Part shown: in pieces, positions 54,603 through 63,881 of the stretch
Layout of the letters: every line of letters starts with the position of its first letter
How positions within the stretch are numbered: the first letter of the stretch is position 1
DNA from: Pedobacter frigiditerrae
GTDB taxonomy: Bacteria > Bacteroidota > Bacteroidia > Sphingobacteriales > Sphingobacteriaceae
Length of the DNA stretch: 64,000 nucleotides
NCBI RefSeq assembly: GCF_004331645.1
Contig: NZ_SJSK01000002.1
Location: 1,116,001-1,180,000 of the forward strand
Reading direction: 5' to 3'
Program-made: the position numbers and the translations under genes
Notes under the pieces: model-generated
Databases searched by the model: none
What the model was told of the DNA's origin: nothing
What the model saw: the letters and a program-made list of their open reading frames with translations, nothing else

Positions 54603-54700
54603 ATTTGGCTGATTTTTGTCAGGATGTCCATAAGACTAAAGACTAACAAATTGATTGACAAAGACTTAATGCCCGACTGGTGAAATGCAACATTCTTCGA
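54603..54700 (+). repeat. Dispersed ~100-bp repeat, copy 2
   Basis: GGCTGATTTTTGTCA at 54607 and AAATGCAACATTCTTC at 54683 are 76 nt apart. Both ends match copies at 20701-20800 and 59601-59700; copy 3 has the same spacing. Confidence 0.55.
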
Positions 54701-54720
54701 AAAATGATATTATTAAACGC

Positions 54721-54797
54721 CTCGAACCTATTTAGTTTTAAAGAAGCCTCTTGATGGCCTCACCAAAATTTCAAGAATTGATAAAGACAATTTGTGA
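54721..54797 (+). pseudogene. Relic of the small-ORF family, frameshifted
   Basis: After broken LEPI the readable frame is KPLDGLTKISRIDKDNL, then a stop, parallel to LFDDLTRISKIDED of the 43-residue frame at 25448. It directly follows repeat copy 2. Confidence 0.45.
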
Positions 54798-55082
54798 TAG
54801 TATTGATGATTATAGTGAAACAGTCTTTTTCTCCTTATGACGTTAATGTCAATATCCTCTACAAATTATGTATATAAGCAGCAATATATTGCTGAATTTA
54901 CAAAAAGTATGGCAAAATTAATTGCATAGTGGAATACTAAGATCCAACAAGATCTAATTCAGCTTTCACACCATAAAATATAGTCAAATCAATTACCAAC
55001 AAAACTTTGGACTCAAACGCGTTGAATTTTAATATTATATTTAATAATAAAATAAATAATCACGAACAAAAAAGCAAACTAC

Positions 55083-55397
55083 GTGGTTCATACCACATAC
55101 ACGATTCATCCTGACGATAAACAGATCTTTATCGATGCGGTTAAAGAACATATTTTATTGACGAGAGAAGTTGACGGAAACGTTTATTACCATTTTTCTT
55201 GGGATATGATCGATCCATATACCTGCGTACTAGCGGAAGGATGGGTAGATCAAGAGGTTATTGACAAACAGCTTACTAGTGCAGTTTTCCAAAAAGCATT
55301 AAAAGCAGTAATGGATAACGTTCGCATTTTGGATAGACAAGGAACACTTTATACTGTTTCAGCGGAGACAGACATTATTCCAGAGGTAGCTGAGTAA
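55083..55397 (+). CDS. ABM-domain monooxygenase-like protein with GTG start
   Basis: The 104-residue protein is a single ABM-like domain (HTTYTIHPDDKQIFIDAVKEHILLTREVDGNVYYHFSWDMIDPYTCVLAEGWVDQEVIDKQL). No ATG is available: the frame is open upstream only to a TAA near 55055, and GTG at 55083 is the best start. An ATC codon at about 55059 lies where an ATG would give a natural longer N-terminus, so the original start may have been lost. A terminator follows 11 nt after the stop. Confidence 0.75.
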   Translation: MVHTTYTIHPDDKQIFIDAVKEHILLTREVDGNVYYHFSWDMIDPYTCVLAEGWVDQEVIDKQLTSAVFQKALKAVMDNVRILDRQGTLYTVSAETDIIPEVAE

Positions 55398-55859
55398 GGC
55401 AATAAAGGGCAGAAATGATCTGCCTTTTTTTTCCCGCTTATAATCATTTCGTTACCACTACATTTATCCAGCCAAATCACCATATGCCGATTTAGTTTAA
55501 GAATCCACGTACAGTCAAATAATTGTTTGTCTTGTGACAGCACAGCTACCATTTTTCATTTCAAAAAATCAAGTTAAATAAATATGCGCTGAGTTATATG
55601 GTTTCAGTATTACTTATATCGTCCAAATATATTTAAGGCATTTCCCAGAAAGCAAATCGATTATCGGACACCGAGGTATAGCAATGACCAGTACCATAAT
55701 CGCTGAAGAGGATTTTGTTGTAGTTAAAAGAAACAAATATAGCAGAATTGAAGCTGATATTTATGCTGTAAACGATTAATTAATATCATTATGGTAATTT
55801 GATGATTATATTTGATTTCATGTACAGGTCTTTTTTTTAACTTTGACTTTTTTTTAAGC
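55398..55859. other. Intergenic region before the Crp-type regulator
   Basis: This region holds the terminator at 55408-55432, a 31-codon plus-strand frame (55684-55779, containing STIIAEEDFVVVKRNKYSRI) that may be a fragment of an NTF2-like gene, and a TAACTTTG box at 55838-55845 before the Crp gene. Confidence 0.5.
55408..55432 (+). terminator. Rho-independent terminator after the ABM gene
   Basis: GGCAGA (55408-55413) pairs with TCTGCC (55419-55424) over a 5-nt loop, followed by eight T residues. Confidence 0.85.
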
Positions 55860-56441
55860 ATGTTTGAAATATTTCGAAAGTATCTAGAGGAAAAGGTGGC
55901 AATTTCAGACAGCGATTATGCCTTTATTAAATCTGTCAGTGTCATAAAACGCCTAAGGAAACATCAATTATTGCTTAATGCAGATGATAGATGGAGCTCA
56001 CATGCTTTTGTTTGTGAGGGCCTGCTTCGTAAATTTAGCATAGATGAAAAAGGCTCTGAGCACACAGTTTACTTCGCTTTCGAAAACTGGTGGGTGGGGG
56101 ACCGCGAAAGCCTGATGAATAATCTGCCTTCAAAATATTATATCGAGGCTATAGAGGACTCTGTAGTATTGCTTATCCATGATGAAAATTTTCAGGAGAT
56201 CTTCAGGAAGGTTCCACAGATTAAGGATTTAGTTAATACGATATTGCAGAGGAGCCTAAATGCTGCACACGAACGAATCAACGCTACATTTAAATCTACT
56301 GCCGAAGAAAAGTATAAGCATTTTTTGAAATCCTCACCAAATCTTGCAAATAGGGTTCCTCTACATATGCTGGCGTCTTATCTTGGCATTACTCCCGAAA
56401 CATTGAGCCGCATCCGAAAGCAGATTGCCAAGACAAAGTAA
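55860..56441 (+). CDS. Crp/Fnr-family regulator
   Basis: The 193-residue protein has a cyclic-nucleotide-binding-like beta roll (VISDSDYAF-type start, then LRKHQLLLNADDRWSSHAFVCEGLLRKFSIDEKGSEHTVYFAFENWWVGDRESLM) and a C-terminal winged HTH (RVPLHMLASYLGITPETLSRIRKQI). The ATG at 55860 is preferred because a TAACTTTG -7 box (55838-55845) lies just before it, downstream of the ATG at 55812. The canonical cAMP-binding residues are not kept, as is usual in Bacteroidota. It is followed by an SDR gene 109 nt later, its likely target. Confidence 0.9.
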   Translation: MFEIFRKYLEEKVAISDSDYAFIKSVSVIKRLRKHQLLLNADDRWSSHAFVCEGLLRKFSIDEKGSEHTVYFAFENWWVGDRESLMNNLPSKYYIEAIEDSVVLLIHDENFQEIFRKVPQIKDLVNTILQRSLNAAHERINATFKSTAEEKYKHFLKSSPNLANRVPLHMLASYLGITPETLSRIRKQIAKTK

Positions 56442-56550
56442 TTGGTTATCGATCGGGTCTGCCTTTACTGACTTGATATTTATCAATTTTCTTTTTATCA
56501 AATGTCAAGCAGGGAGATGCAACGAATCCGGATATTTGTTTAAAAAAAAC

Positions 56551-57405
56551 ATGTCAAAAGTAATTGTAATAACAGGAACAAGTACAGGGTTCGGAAAACT
56601 TACCGCCCTGACACTTGCAGCGGATGGGCACGCAGTAATTGCGACCATGCGCAATACAGACGGCAAGAATAAGCTCGTGGCCGATAAATTATCGAATATT
56701 GATAATATTGAAGTGGTGGACATGGATGTTGCAAGTGAGCCATCCGTAACTGATGCATTTGAGTATATCTTGAAAAAATACGGCAATGTGGATGTATTGA
56801 TTAATAATGCTGCGGTAACCGGCTTCGGTATTGCTGAGGCTTATTCAATCGAGAGTTATAAGAATATGTTCGATATCAATTTTTACGGACCTATCCGTGC
56901 TTATCAGGCTGTATTGCCGTCGATGAGAAGTGCAAAGCAAGGATTGGTTATCAATCTTTCAACAGGAGCTAGCGGCTTTTCCGTACCATATATGGTGCCA
57001 TATATGGCATCAAAATTTGCACTAGAAACCTTTATCGAGGGTATCGATTCTGAATTACGTGATTTTGGAATTGAAAACGTCTCTATCCCATGTGGTGTGT
57101 ATCCAACAGGTATGGGAGAAAAGGGTGGATTTAACGCAGATAGAGAAGAAATTACCTTAGCGTACCCTGATTTTGGACAAAGAATTGGCGATTTGGGCAA
57201 AGCTTTTTATTCGAAGGTTGAAGAGTTTAAGATGGATCCACAGACTATAGCAAACGGCATAAAATCCTTGATTGATATGGAAAAAGGGACTCGTCCGCTG
57301 AGATACCCACTAGATGCAATCGCGCAAGGAACAGATGTTGAGTTTATTACCGCAAAAAGAAAGATCAAAAGGAAATGGGCGTCTAAATATGGAATAGATA
57401 TTTAA
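56551..57405 (+). CDS. SDR family oxidoreductase
   Basis: The SDR starts at the ATG at 56551 (MSKVIVITGTSTGFGKLTAL); the open frame continues upstream to 56425 but that part is not protein-like. The cofactor motif is TGTSTGFG, NNAAVTGFG replaces the usual NNAG, and the active site is STGASGFSVPYMVPYMASK. It resembles the SDR at 32473 more than those of the two cassettes. It is downstream of the Crp-type regulator and ends in a clear terminator. Confidence 0.9.
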   Translation: MSKVIVITGTSTGFGKLTALTLAADGHAVIATMRNTDGKNKLVADKLSNIDNIEVVDMDVASEPSVTDAFEYILKKYGNVDVLINNAAVTGFGIAEAYSIESYKNMFDINFYGPIRAYQAVLPSMRSAKQGLVINLSTGASGFSVPYMVPYMASKFALETFIEGIDSELRDFGIENVSIPCGVYPTGMGEKGGFNADREEITLAYPDFGQRIGDLGKAFYSKVEEFKMDPQTIANGIKSLIDMEKGTRPLRYPLDAIAQGTDVEFITAKRKIKRKWASKYGIDI

Positions 57406-57715
57406 TTTTTAATTTATTCTTAATGTAGGTATATCCGATAATCATCAACCTCTCCTTCATCCGGGATATATCTACATTTTTGGACATGGTTGGTTATCCG
57501 AAAAGTGTGTCTCACCCTATAATTACTTGTTGTTGGTCTTGTACGATTTCACCTCACAATAGTCTTATCTGCCAAAAACTGTAAAATTTTGGATAAAATG
57601 TTAATTATGAATGAAAAAGAAGTAATTACAAGATTTGATTGCCCTAGAAACATAAGGAGAGCCGATGGATAGTGTGGCCTAACAGAGATTTCAAACGAAA
57701 AGCAGCTATGATATT
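57406..57715. other. Convergent intergenic region
   Basis: This 310-nt region separates the rightward SDR and the leftward AraC gene. It holds the terminator at 57423-57482; nothing else is seen. Confidence 0.5.
57423..57482 (+). terminator. Terminator after SDR gene
   Basis: ATGTAGGTATATCC pairs with GGGATATATCTACAT at the end of the segment (one bulge) over a long loop, followed by a T run. Confidence 0.65.
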
Positions 57716-58591
57716 TTAAGCGAATGATTTTATAAATTCAAGCGGAGTCTTTCCAGCCTTCTTTTTGAATAAGCGAGAAAAATAAGAGACATCTAAATAA
57801 CCTAATTCTTCTGCAATTTCAGAAACAGAATAAGCGGAATGGACCAATAACCGCTTAGCTTCAAGCATTAACCTATCCATAATTAAATCTGATGTTGTCT
57901 TGTTTAAATATTCCTTACAAATTCGATTCAAATGTCTTTCACTCATGAACATCATTTCTGCATATTGGCTCGGAGATTTTATCCTTTTGAAGTTTGCATC
58001 GATCAAATCTTCCAACTTTCCAATTTTAATCAGAAAATTCTGATTTTTTTTATCAATCGACGTTTTTGGCAAATATAATCGCGAAAAATCAATATATACT
58101 AAATCTAACATTACAGCAATTCTTTGAAATTTCAATAGATATTCATGCACATACTCATCGAGAATTTCAGAAAATATTTGCTCCGCTTTTTTCAAAGATT
58201 TTTCTTTCAATAAAATTAAAGGGGAATTATGCATCGAACAGAAGAAAGGATAGTCGCGAACGTTCTTAGAGGGAAAATGCAAATTAAAAAAACTCCTGGT
58301 ATGGAACAAAATATATCCATCAGCGTCTTCAGACAAGTTCCAACTGTGACTTTGTCCGGGTATGATTGCAAAAACACTTCCGGGTCCTATCTGATAGTTA
58401 TTAAAATCAATATTATGAGTACCAGAACCCTTTGTAAATATCGCTACAAAGAAAAAATCATGCCTATGTGGGGCTAAAACAAATTTATGCAAATTTAGAT
58501 GTGTCCTTATGGAGTTGACATAAAAATCATCTTCCTTTCCTAAATAATTAAACTTTTCTATGTTGAATATTGGAAGTGATTTCTTAACCAT
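57716..58591 (-). CDS. AraC-family regulator
   Basis: The 291-residue protein has a cupin-like N-terminal part (FVLAPHRHDFFFVAIFTKGSGTHNIDFNNYQIGPGSVFAIIPGQSHSW) with likely metal- or ligand-binding His residues, and a C-terminal double HTH (SPSQYAEMMFMSERHLNRICKEYLNKTTSDL, VSEIAEELGYLDVSYFSRLFKKKAGKTPLEF). It is divergent from the PAS protein gene across 95 nt and may regulate it. Confidence 0.9.
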   Translation of the reverse strand: MVKKSLPIFNIEKFNYLGKEDDFYVNSIRTHLNLHKFVLAPHRHDFFFVAIFTKGSGTHNIDFNNYQIGPGSVFAIIPGQSHSWNLSEDADGYILFHTRSFFNLHFPSKNVRDYPFFCSMHNSPLILLKEKSLKKAEQIFSEILDEYVHEYLLKFQRIAVMLDLVYIDFSRLYLPKTSIDKKNQNFLIKIGKLEDLIDANFKRIKSPSQYAEMMFMSERHLNRICKEYLNKTTSDLIMDRLMLEAKRLLVHSAYSVSEIAEELGYLDVSYFSRLFKKKAGKTPLEFIKSFA

Positions 58592-58686
58592 ACATTAAAT
58601 ATACAAAAAGTCCGATTTATCCTAAAAAAAACGTTTTTTATTATTTCATAAAAAAATAATACTGCTGTAATTTGTTAAAACAAAGA

Positions 58687-59334
58687 ATGAAAACTTATCC
58701 AAGAAAGGAAATACAGACTTTTATTGATGCTTTGCACAAGTCAGATAAAGCATTGCAAGCCATATATGAGAGTACCAGGTCAATTCGTTTTATTATTGTA
58801 CCTGATTATACAGTCTTGTTTTTTAACAAAAAAGCTCGTGATGAATTTCCTTCTGTATTTGGAATTGAAATTATAATAGGGATGAATTTTTCAAACCACT
58901 TTAAAAAGAATACTTTTATTGACAGTCTTGATCTCCATTTCCAAAAATCACTTACGGGAGAGCACATCATTACAGAAAATTTAGTTGGTTCAGGGAATAA
59001 CAAACTATGGTATAAAATAGACTTCCACCCTCTTATAATTGATGGCACAACTATCGCAGTGTCAATTTCAATCAGAAATATAAACGATAAAAAAATAAAA
59101 GACCTCAGGATTAAAGAGCAAAATGCTCTTCTTAGTGACATCGTTTTCTCACTATGCCATAGCGTTAGGGGCCCTGTCGCAACGAATTTGGGCTTATTAA
59201 GTCTTTTAGACAGACAAAAGCTCTCAGAAAAAAACAAAGAAATAGTGAGATATCTTGAAATTTCCACTAAGAACTTGGATAAAATATTAACGAAAGTAGT
59301 AGGTGATATAAATAACATAAATTTAAGCGAGTAA
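58687..59334 (+). CDS. PAS-domain protein with a histidine-kinase dimerisation region but no ATPase
   Basis: The 215-residue protein has a PAS domain (residues about 15-130: YESTRSIRFIIVPDYTVLFFNKKARDEF, GEHIITENLVGSGNNKLWYKIDFHP). Then comes a HisKA-like H-box helix pair (VFSLCHSVRGPVATNLGLLSLLDR, ISTKNLDKILTKVV). The HATPase domain that would phosphorylate the His is missing, and a stop follows directly. It may be a phosphotransfer or scaffold protein, or a truncated kinase. A TTG at 58672 could extend it by five residues. Confidence 0.8.
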   Translation: MKTYPRKEIQTFIDALHKSDKALQAIYESTRSIRFIIVPDYTVLFFNKKARDEFPSVFGIEIIIGMNFSNHFKKNTFIDSLDLHFQKSLTGEHIITENLVGSGNNKLWYKIDFHPLIIDGTTIAVSISIRNINDKKIKDLRIKEQNALLSDIVFSLCHSVRGPVATNLGLLSLLDRQKLSEKNKEIVRYLEISTKNLDKILTKVVGDINNINLSE

Positions 59335-60024
59335 ATTTTATCCGTATTACCTTTGTTCCATAAAAAAGTAATTTTAAATTATCTCCTCCGTATATAGCAC
59401 ACCTTAGTGAGAGCGGCAATAAGCTTACCTATCCTAGGGAATCACATTTATGACCTATGTAACACAAAGGGAAGAGGGAACATTGTTCCTTCTTGGACTT
59501 TGTTATGATTTTTGTGGTCAGGCATTCTGGGCAGAAAGCGAAATCGGAGAGGGAACTGGGTTCTTTTTTATAATTCTGCGTAAAAAAGATAAGTGATGCT
59601 ATTTGGCTGATTTTTGTCAAGAAATTTTTATAAATAAAAATAAAAAATTGATTAACAACTACTTAGCCGTTGGATGTGTGAAATGCAATATTCTCCACAA
59701 AGGGTATATAAATTCTAAGATTAAATTAAAAGCTAAGTACCGATCAGCAGGAATACTTTGAACATTTAAATCGCTTTTTATTGCTTATTGAGCCCATAAT
59801 TGAAGATTTGGAGCGAAAAGGTTTCATATAAAAGTGTGTAAAAATTATCAAGATTTTCATGAAGGAGACCTTGAGAAGATTATATTAGAACAAAAAAGTT
59901 GGCAAATGTGAATTGTAGGAAAATCGATCTATATTATTGTATTTCTACAAATAACATATCTTAGATTTAAATCCTATACTTAACTTGTATAAATTTTAAC
60001 ACAAACTCTTTTAATTTCGCTCTC
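59335..60024. other. Gene-poor stretch with repeat copy 3
   Basis: These 690 nt contain repeat copy 3 (59601-59700) and a broken plus-strand protein-like run near 59740-59830 (EYFEHLNRFLLLIEPIIEDLERKGFI, then stop). No intact gene. The promoter of the helicase gene must lie near 59940-60020 but no clear box was found. Confidence 0.5.
59601..59700 (+). repeat. Dispersed ~100-bp repeat, copy 3
   Basis: GGCTGATTTTTGTCA at 59605 and AAATGCAATATTCTCCAC at 59681 are 76 nt apart, matching copies 1 and 2. Confidence 0.55.
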
Positions 60025-63000
60025 TTGAATGCCGCTGAAAACCAATCGTCTACCATAAGTCAATTTATTGAAAAATACGATCGTGGAACCGTCATAAAGG
60101 TTACGATTACGAAACTTATTCCACCTTCACAAATTATTACCAATTTCGAGGATGGCTACATAGGCCGTATGTCCATAATAGACCTAGATTGGTCGCTCGC
60201 ACAGAGTGAAGTCAGTTTTGCCTCTCTTGAAATCGGTCAGGAGTTGCAGTGCGTGATTTTGGGAATGGATCACAAGCATAAACAGGTTCTGCTCAGCCGG
60301 AAAGCCGGTTTAGTTCACCCTGCCGATACGATTGCCTGGGAGAGAGTCGGCCGTGGAGACGAATATCAGGCGAGCGTCATTTACGGCATGCACAGTAATT
60401 ATCTGCTCCGCACTGCAGAAGGTCATTTTGGACTTGTGCCAAGAGAACTTTGTAGTACTTGTGATAAGCACATCAGGGTCCGTTTGACGGAAAAAATAGA
60501 ATATAGCAGTTTATTCAGTTTCCTGCCGGCAGAACATTTTCGTGCCATTCCAACTGATGTAAAAAACTTTAATCCCGAATTTAGTTTTATAGAACCAGAA
60601 CTGGTTTCCTACGTAGCTTTTAAAAAGAGTATTCTGGGTACCAATGCAAGTGATGAAGATCATATATTGATAAAAAAAGGCTTCGATACCGATGCTAAAA
60701 TTTTTTCGCAGCGTATGTCGCTTGACTGGCCGCTGTACATCCAATTTGACCGGGACAGCAATGCATTTGATTTGGATTTCAAAAGTCAGGCTTATAGCTG
60801 TTTTTTTCCGGGTTCACCTTACGATAAGGCTAACGAACAGCAATTGCTGGAAAGGCTTTCTGGCGAAAAGTATTGGATTAAGCTCAATAAATTCAAAAGT
60901 AATCGCGGGGACGGCGAATTGGTCAATGATTTTTCGCTTTACAATGAGCAAGTAAACTTTTACGGTCACATCCAGTTCGATAAAAAGAAAAAAGAAATCA
61001 AATTCAGCATCAAGAAATTTAGTATCGGTCAGGACTTTGCGGGTACAGCGGATAAGAAAAAGCAAAACACCAAGAACGGTTCATTTCAGTTTTCATCCGC
61101 AATTAACATACTTACGCCCAATGATATTGTGCCATTGGAGGTAAAGCAGGTGGAAAGTTTTGAATACATGGTATTGAAGTCGGACTGTTTTTTCAAAATC
61201 CACCAACTCAAGAAACAGTCCGGTGAAATATTGAGGCTGGAAGGGAGAACACTAACGATAATCGATAAATTTCTGGAATACCAGATGAGTTTATTAGACG
61301 AACAGCGATTCGAGAATGCCTTTGTCGATACTTATGGACAAGTGGCTAGTAAAGGAGGGGGAATTGCAATTGAAATCACTTCCGCTATAGCCGATATTCT
61401 GGACGTTGAAGATGGCAGTTTATTAAATGTCCGGCTAATCCAACCCTCGCTGCGCAACAGCCAGGAACAGGAACTGGCTCTGCTTAGCGATGCTAGGTTG
61501 AGCATCCAGGGTCCAAGATTTATCTTGACATTTTTAAAAGAAATTAAATTAAGCCTGCTGGACAACGGCTTTTACTTAGATAAGCGTGTATCTAAAAAAC
61601 AGTTTCAGTTGCAACGTTCTATTATCCAGGATTTCCTAGAGAATAAGATCAAAATCGACCACATTGAGTCGATGCTGATTAAAGGTGATAAGATACATAC
61701 GCCGCACTTAGCGCAGGTGACCTTCAAAAACCCCGATCTCCTTAGAACCGAGCAGGATCAGCCGGATAATAATCAGGTGTCGGCAGTTAAAAAGGCTATC
61801 GGCAATCAAAACATTTTCTTAATTCAGGGACCACCGGGAACTGGCAAGACCACTGTGATTGCCGAGATTATCCAACAGCTAACCGAGCAAGGAGAAAAAA
61901 TACTGGTGGCGGGTCAGAACCACGTGGCTGTGGACAATGTACTTGAAAAAATTTCAAGAGATCCGAAGCTGAATCTGCTTCGGGTTGGTAACCCCGACAG
62001 AGTCGATCCGAATCTTTTAAAATATAGTATCGATTACCTGGCTGAGGATCATAAGGTGGATTTCAGGCGGTTTTTAACCAATCAGGTTAACCTTGCCAAA
62101 CAATATTTTCAATTATTGGTTCAAGGGGTAGAGACCGAAAAAATCCGGGAGCAGTTCAAAGCTTGGGTGGAGCTGTGCGCTGAACAATATGAAAAAATGC
62201 AAGCGGTTTACCGCGAAAGACATTTTGTATTTCGCGAAACCTTGTTGATGCTAACCGCAGTGGAAATTGAAAAATCGATACGCGCACTCGAAAATTGGAT
62301 TCAGTCGATCCAAAGTGAATATGAAACGCTGCTCAAACCCCTTATCTATAGCAATGTGGATGTTGTGTTTGCCACTTGTATCGGAATTAAAACCGACCAG
62401 GTATTTAAATATTCTGCATTTAAGTTTGACACAGTAATTATTGATGAGGCGGGTAAGGCTAATATCGCCGAGAGCCTGGTGGCTATTGAGCTGGGCAAAA
62501 AAGTGATTCTGGTGGGGGATCAGATGCAGTTGCCGCCTTATATGGACAGTGCACTCATTGATGAAAATGATCCGCAAAGTTTCCCCAGGTCTCGGTACGG
62601 TGGGGATTTTCAGCCCAAGGAAATTGAGCATGCGCTAAAGACCTCTTTTTTTGAATTTATCATTAACCGGATTCCAAAGCGCGAGTTTCCAAGGGAAAAT
62701 CTGGAACTGCTTAATTACCAGCATCGGATGCATCCCAATATCGGGGAATTTATTTCGGAAGCCTTTTATGGTGGGAAAGTTAAAATGGGGAGTCGGACAC
62801 ATTTAAACCATCTAGCCCTTCCCGCCCCTTTTGATAAGGAAATTATTTTTATCGATACTTCAAATGCCCAAAATCCATATGAGCAAAATGACGGGTTTTC
62901 GGCAAAGAATAATCTGGAAGCGGAATCCATCGCGGAATCCATTTTACCGACGCTTTTCAATAACAGTGTGGCGCCGCAGTCCATTGCCGTTATTGCCCCT

Positions 63001-63879
63001 TATAAATCACAGGTGTCCAACATCAAGCGCTACATCAATGGCGCAGCTGCCTGCACATTTAAAAATATTGATGTGTCCACGCTGGATTCCTTCCAGGGTA
63101 TGGAATATGACATCATCATTTTCAGTTTCACAAGATCGGTCGATCACAGGAAAGCACAGAAAGTGGACGGAAAAAACAAGTACAGCAAGGTTGGATTCCT
63201 AGATGATGCAAGAAGGTTAAATGTGGCCTTTAGCCGGGCGAAAAAGAAACTAATCCTTATCGGAAATGCACTGACACTGGGTGACCGTCGCTCGCATTAT
63301 GACGGGCTGTTTAATTATACGCAGCTTTTCAATAATCTGATTAACCTGAGCAAAAAGGAGGAGATTGGAAATTTTGTGAATATTGCGGACTTCAAGGGAA
63401 AAGGAGTATCAAGTGCTACTTCAATGTCCCTATCCGTAGGTATGGTAACCAAGGCAATAGTTAAAGGGTTGGCGCTTATGAAAACAAGTGAATATCATTT
63501 TGGGCTCTTTGTCATGATCGGCTCGCAGCAATGTCTTGCACACAAAGCTTTTAATCCAGATTTCCAGTCATTCAATCCAGGAGATGAATTAAATGTAAAG
63601 ATTCTGAAAATTGAAGAACCAGGAAACCGGATATCAGTTAAAATATTACCTCCAAGTTGGGAAGATCTGGCATCAAAGCTGGTCATCGGTCAATACCTCA
63701 CCGGCGAAGTGGTCATGGTACAAAAAACCTGGCTACTAGTGAGGTTTAGCAAAGAACTTGCGGGATCTTTAAGCTTTGAACCAAACAGCCAGCCAAGCGC
63801 TTTTTCGACTGGAAAAAAGGTAGAGGTTGCAGTCGAGAAAATTGATTTTTTAAAGAAACGCATCTACTTAAAACGCTAA
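60025..63879 (+). CDS. UPF1-like SF1 helicase flanked by S1 domains
   Basis: The 1284-residue protein starts at TTG (60025); no better start lies upstream. Two S1-like beta-barrels open it (residues about 15-92, RGTVIKVTITKLIPPSQIIT, and about 105-140). A long middle of unknown fold follows. The helicase core resembles UPF1/DNA2 (DEAD-like AAA_11/AAA_12): Walker A IQGPPGTGKTT (about residue 600), Walker B VIIDEAGKAN (about 806), GDQMQLPP, YQHRMHPNIGEF, STLDSFQGMEYD (about 1018) and RRLNVAFSRAKKKLILIGN. Two more S1-like segments close it (about 1190-1284). It should unwind RNA or DNA; the S1 domains point to RNA. A second gene follows 2 nt later. Confidence 0.92.
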   Translation: MNAAENQSSTISQFIEKYDRGTVIKVTITKLIPPSQIITNFEDGYIGRMSIIDLDWSLAQSEVSFASLEIGQELQCVILGMDHKHKQVLLSRKAGLVHPADTIAWERVGRGDEYQASVIYGMHSNYLLRTAEGHFGLVPRELCSTCDKHIRVRLTEKIEYSSLFSFLPAEHFRAIPTDVKNFNPEFSFIEPELVSYVAFKKSILGTNASDEDHILIKKGFDTDAKIFSQRMSLDWPLYIQFDRDSNAFDLDFKSQAYSCFFPGSPYDKANEQQLLERLSGEKYWIKLNKFKSNRGDGELVNDFSLYNEQVNFYGHIQFDKKKKEIKFSIKKFSIGQDFAGTADKKKQNTKNGSFQFSSAINILTPNDIVPLEVKQVESFEYMVLKSDCFFKIHQLKKQSGEILRLEGRTLTIIDKFLEYQMSLLDEQRFENAFVDTYGQVASKGGGIAIEITSAIADILDVEDGSLLNVRLIQPSLRNSQEQELALLSDARLSIQGPRFILTFLKEIKLSLLDNGFYLDKRVSKKQFQLQRSIIQDFLENKIKIDHIESMLIKGDKIHTPHLAQVTFKNPDLLRTEQDQPDNNQVSAVKKAIGNQNIFLIQGPPGTGKTTVIAEIIQQLTEQGEKILVAGQNHVAVDNVLEKISRDPKLNLLRVGNPDRVDPNLLKYSIDYLAEDHKVDFRRFLTNQVNLAKQYFQLLVQGVETEKIREQFKAWVELCAEQYEKMQAVYRERHFVFRETLLMLTAVEIEKSIRALENWIQSIQSEYETLLKPLIYSNVDVVFATCIGIKTDQVFKYSAFKFDTVIIDEAGKANIAESLVAIELGKKVILVGDQMQLPPYMDSALIDENDPQSFPRSRYGGDFQPKEIEHALKTSFFEFIINRIPKREFPRENLELLNYQHRMHPNIGEFISEAFYGGKVKMGSRTHLNHLALPAPFDKEIIFIDTSNAQNPYEQNDGFSAKNNLEAESIAESILPTLFNNSVAPQSIAVIAPYKSQVSNIKRYINGAAACTFKNIDVSTLDSFQGMEYDIIIFSFTRSVDHRKAQKVDGKNKYSKVGFLDDARRLNVAFSRAKKKLILIGNALTLGDRRSHYDGLFNYTQLFNNLINLSKKEEIGNFVNIADFKGKGVSSATSMSLSVGMVTKAIVKGLALMKTSEYHFGLFVMIGSQQCLAHKAFNPDFQSFNPGDELNVKILKIEEPGNRISVKILPPSWEDLASKLVIGQYLTGEVVMVQKTWLLVRFSKELAGSLSFEPNSQPSAFSTGKKVEVAVEKIDFLKKRIYLKR

Positions 63880-63881
63880 CG

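Larger units (their letters stand above)
54459..55082. other. Gene-poor stretch with repeat copy 2 and a small-ORF relic
   Basis: This region holds the repeat at 54603-54700 and the relic at 54721-54797. The remaining AT-rich sequence shows no gene. Confidence 0.5.

Noticed and set aside
55684..55779. 31-codon frame containing TSTIIAEEDFVVVKR as a gene
   Set aside because: Too short and without a clear family; at most a fragment of an NTF2-like gene.
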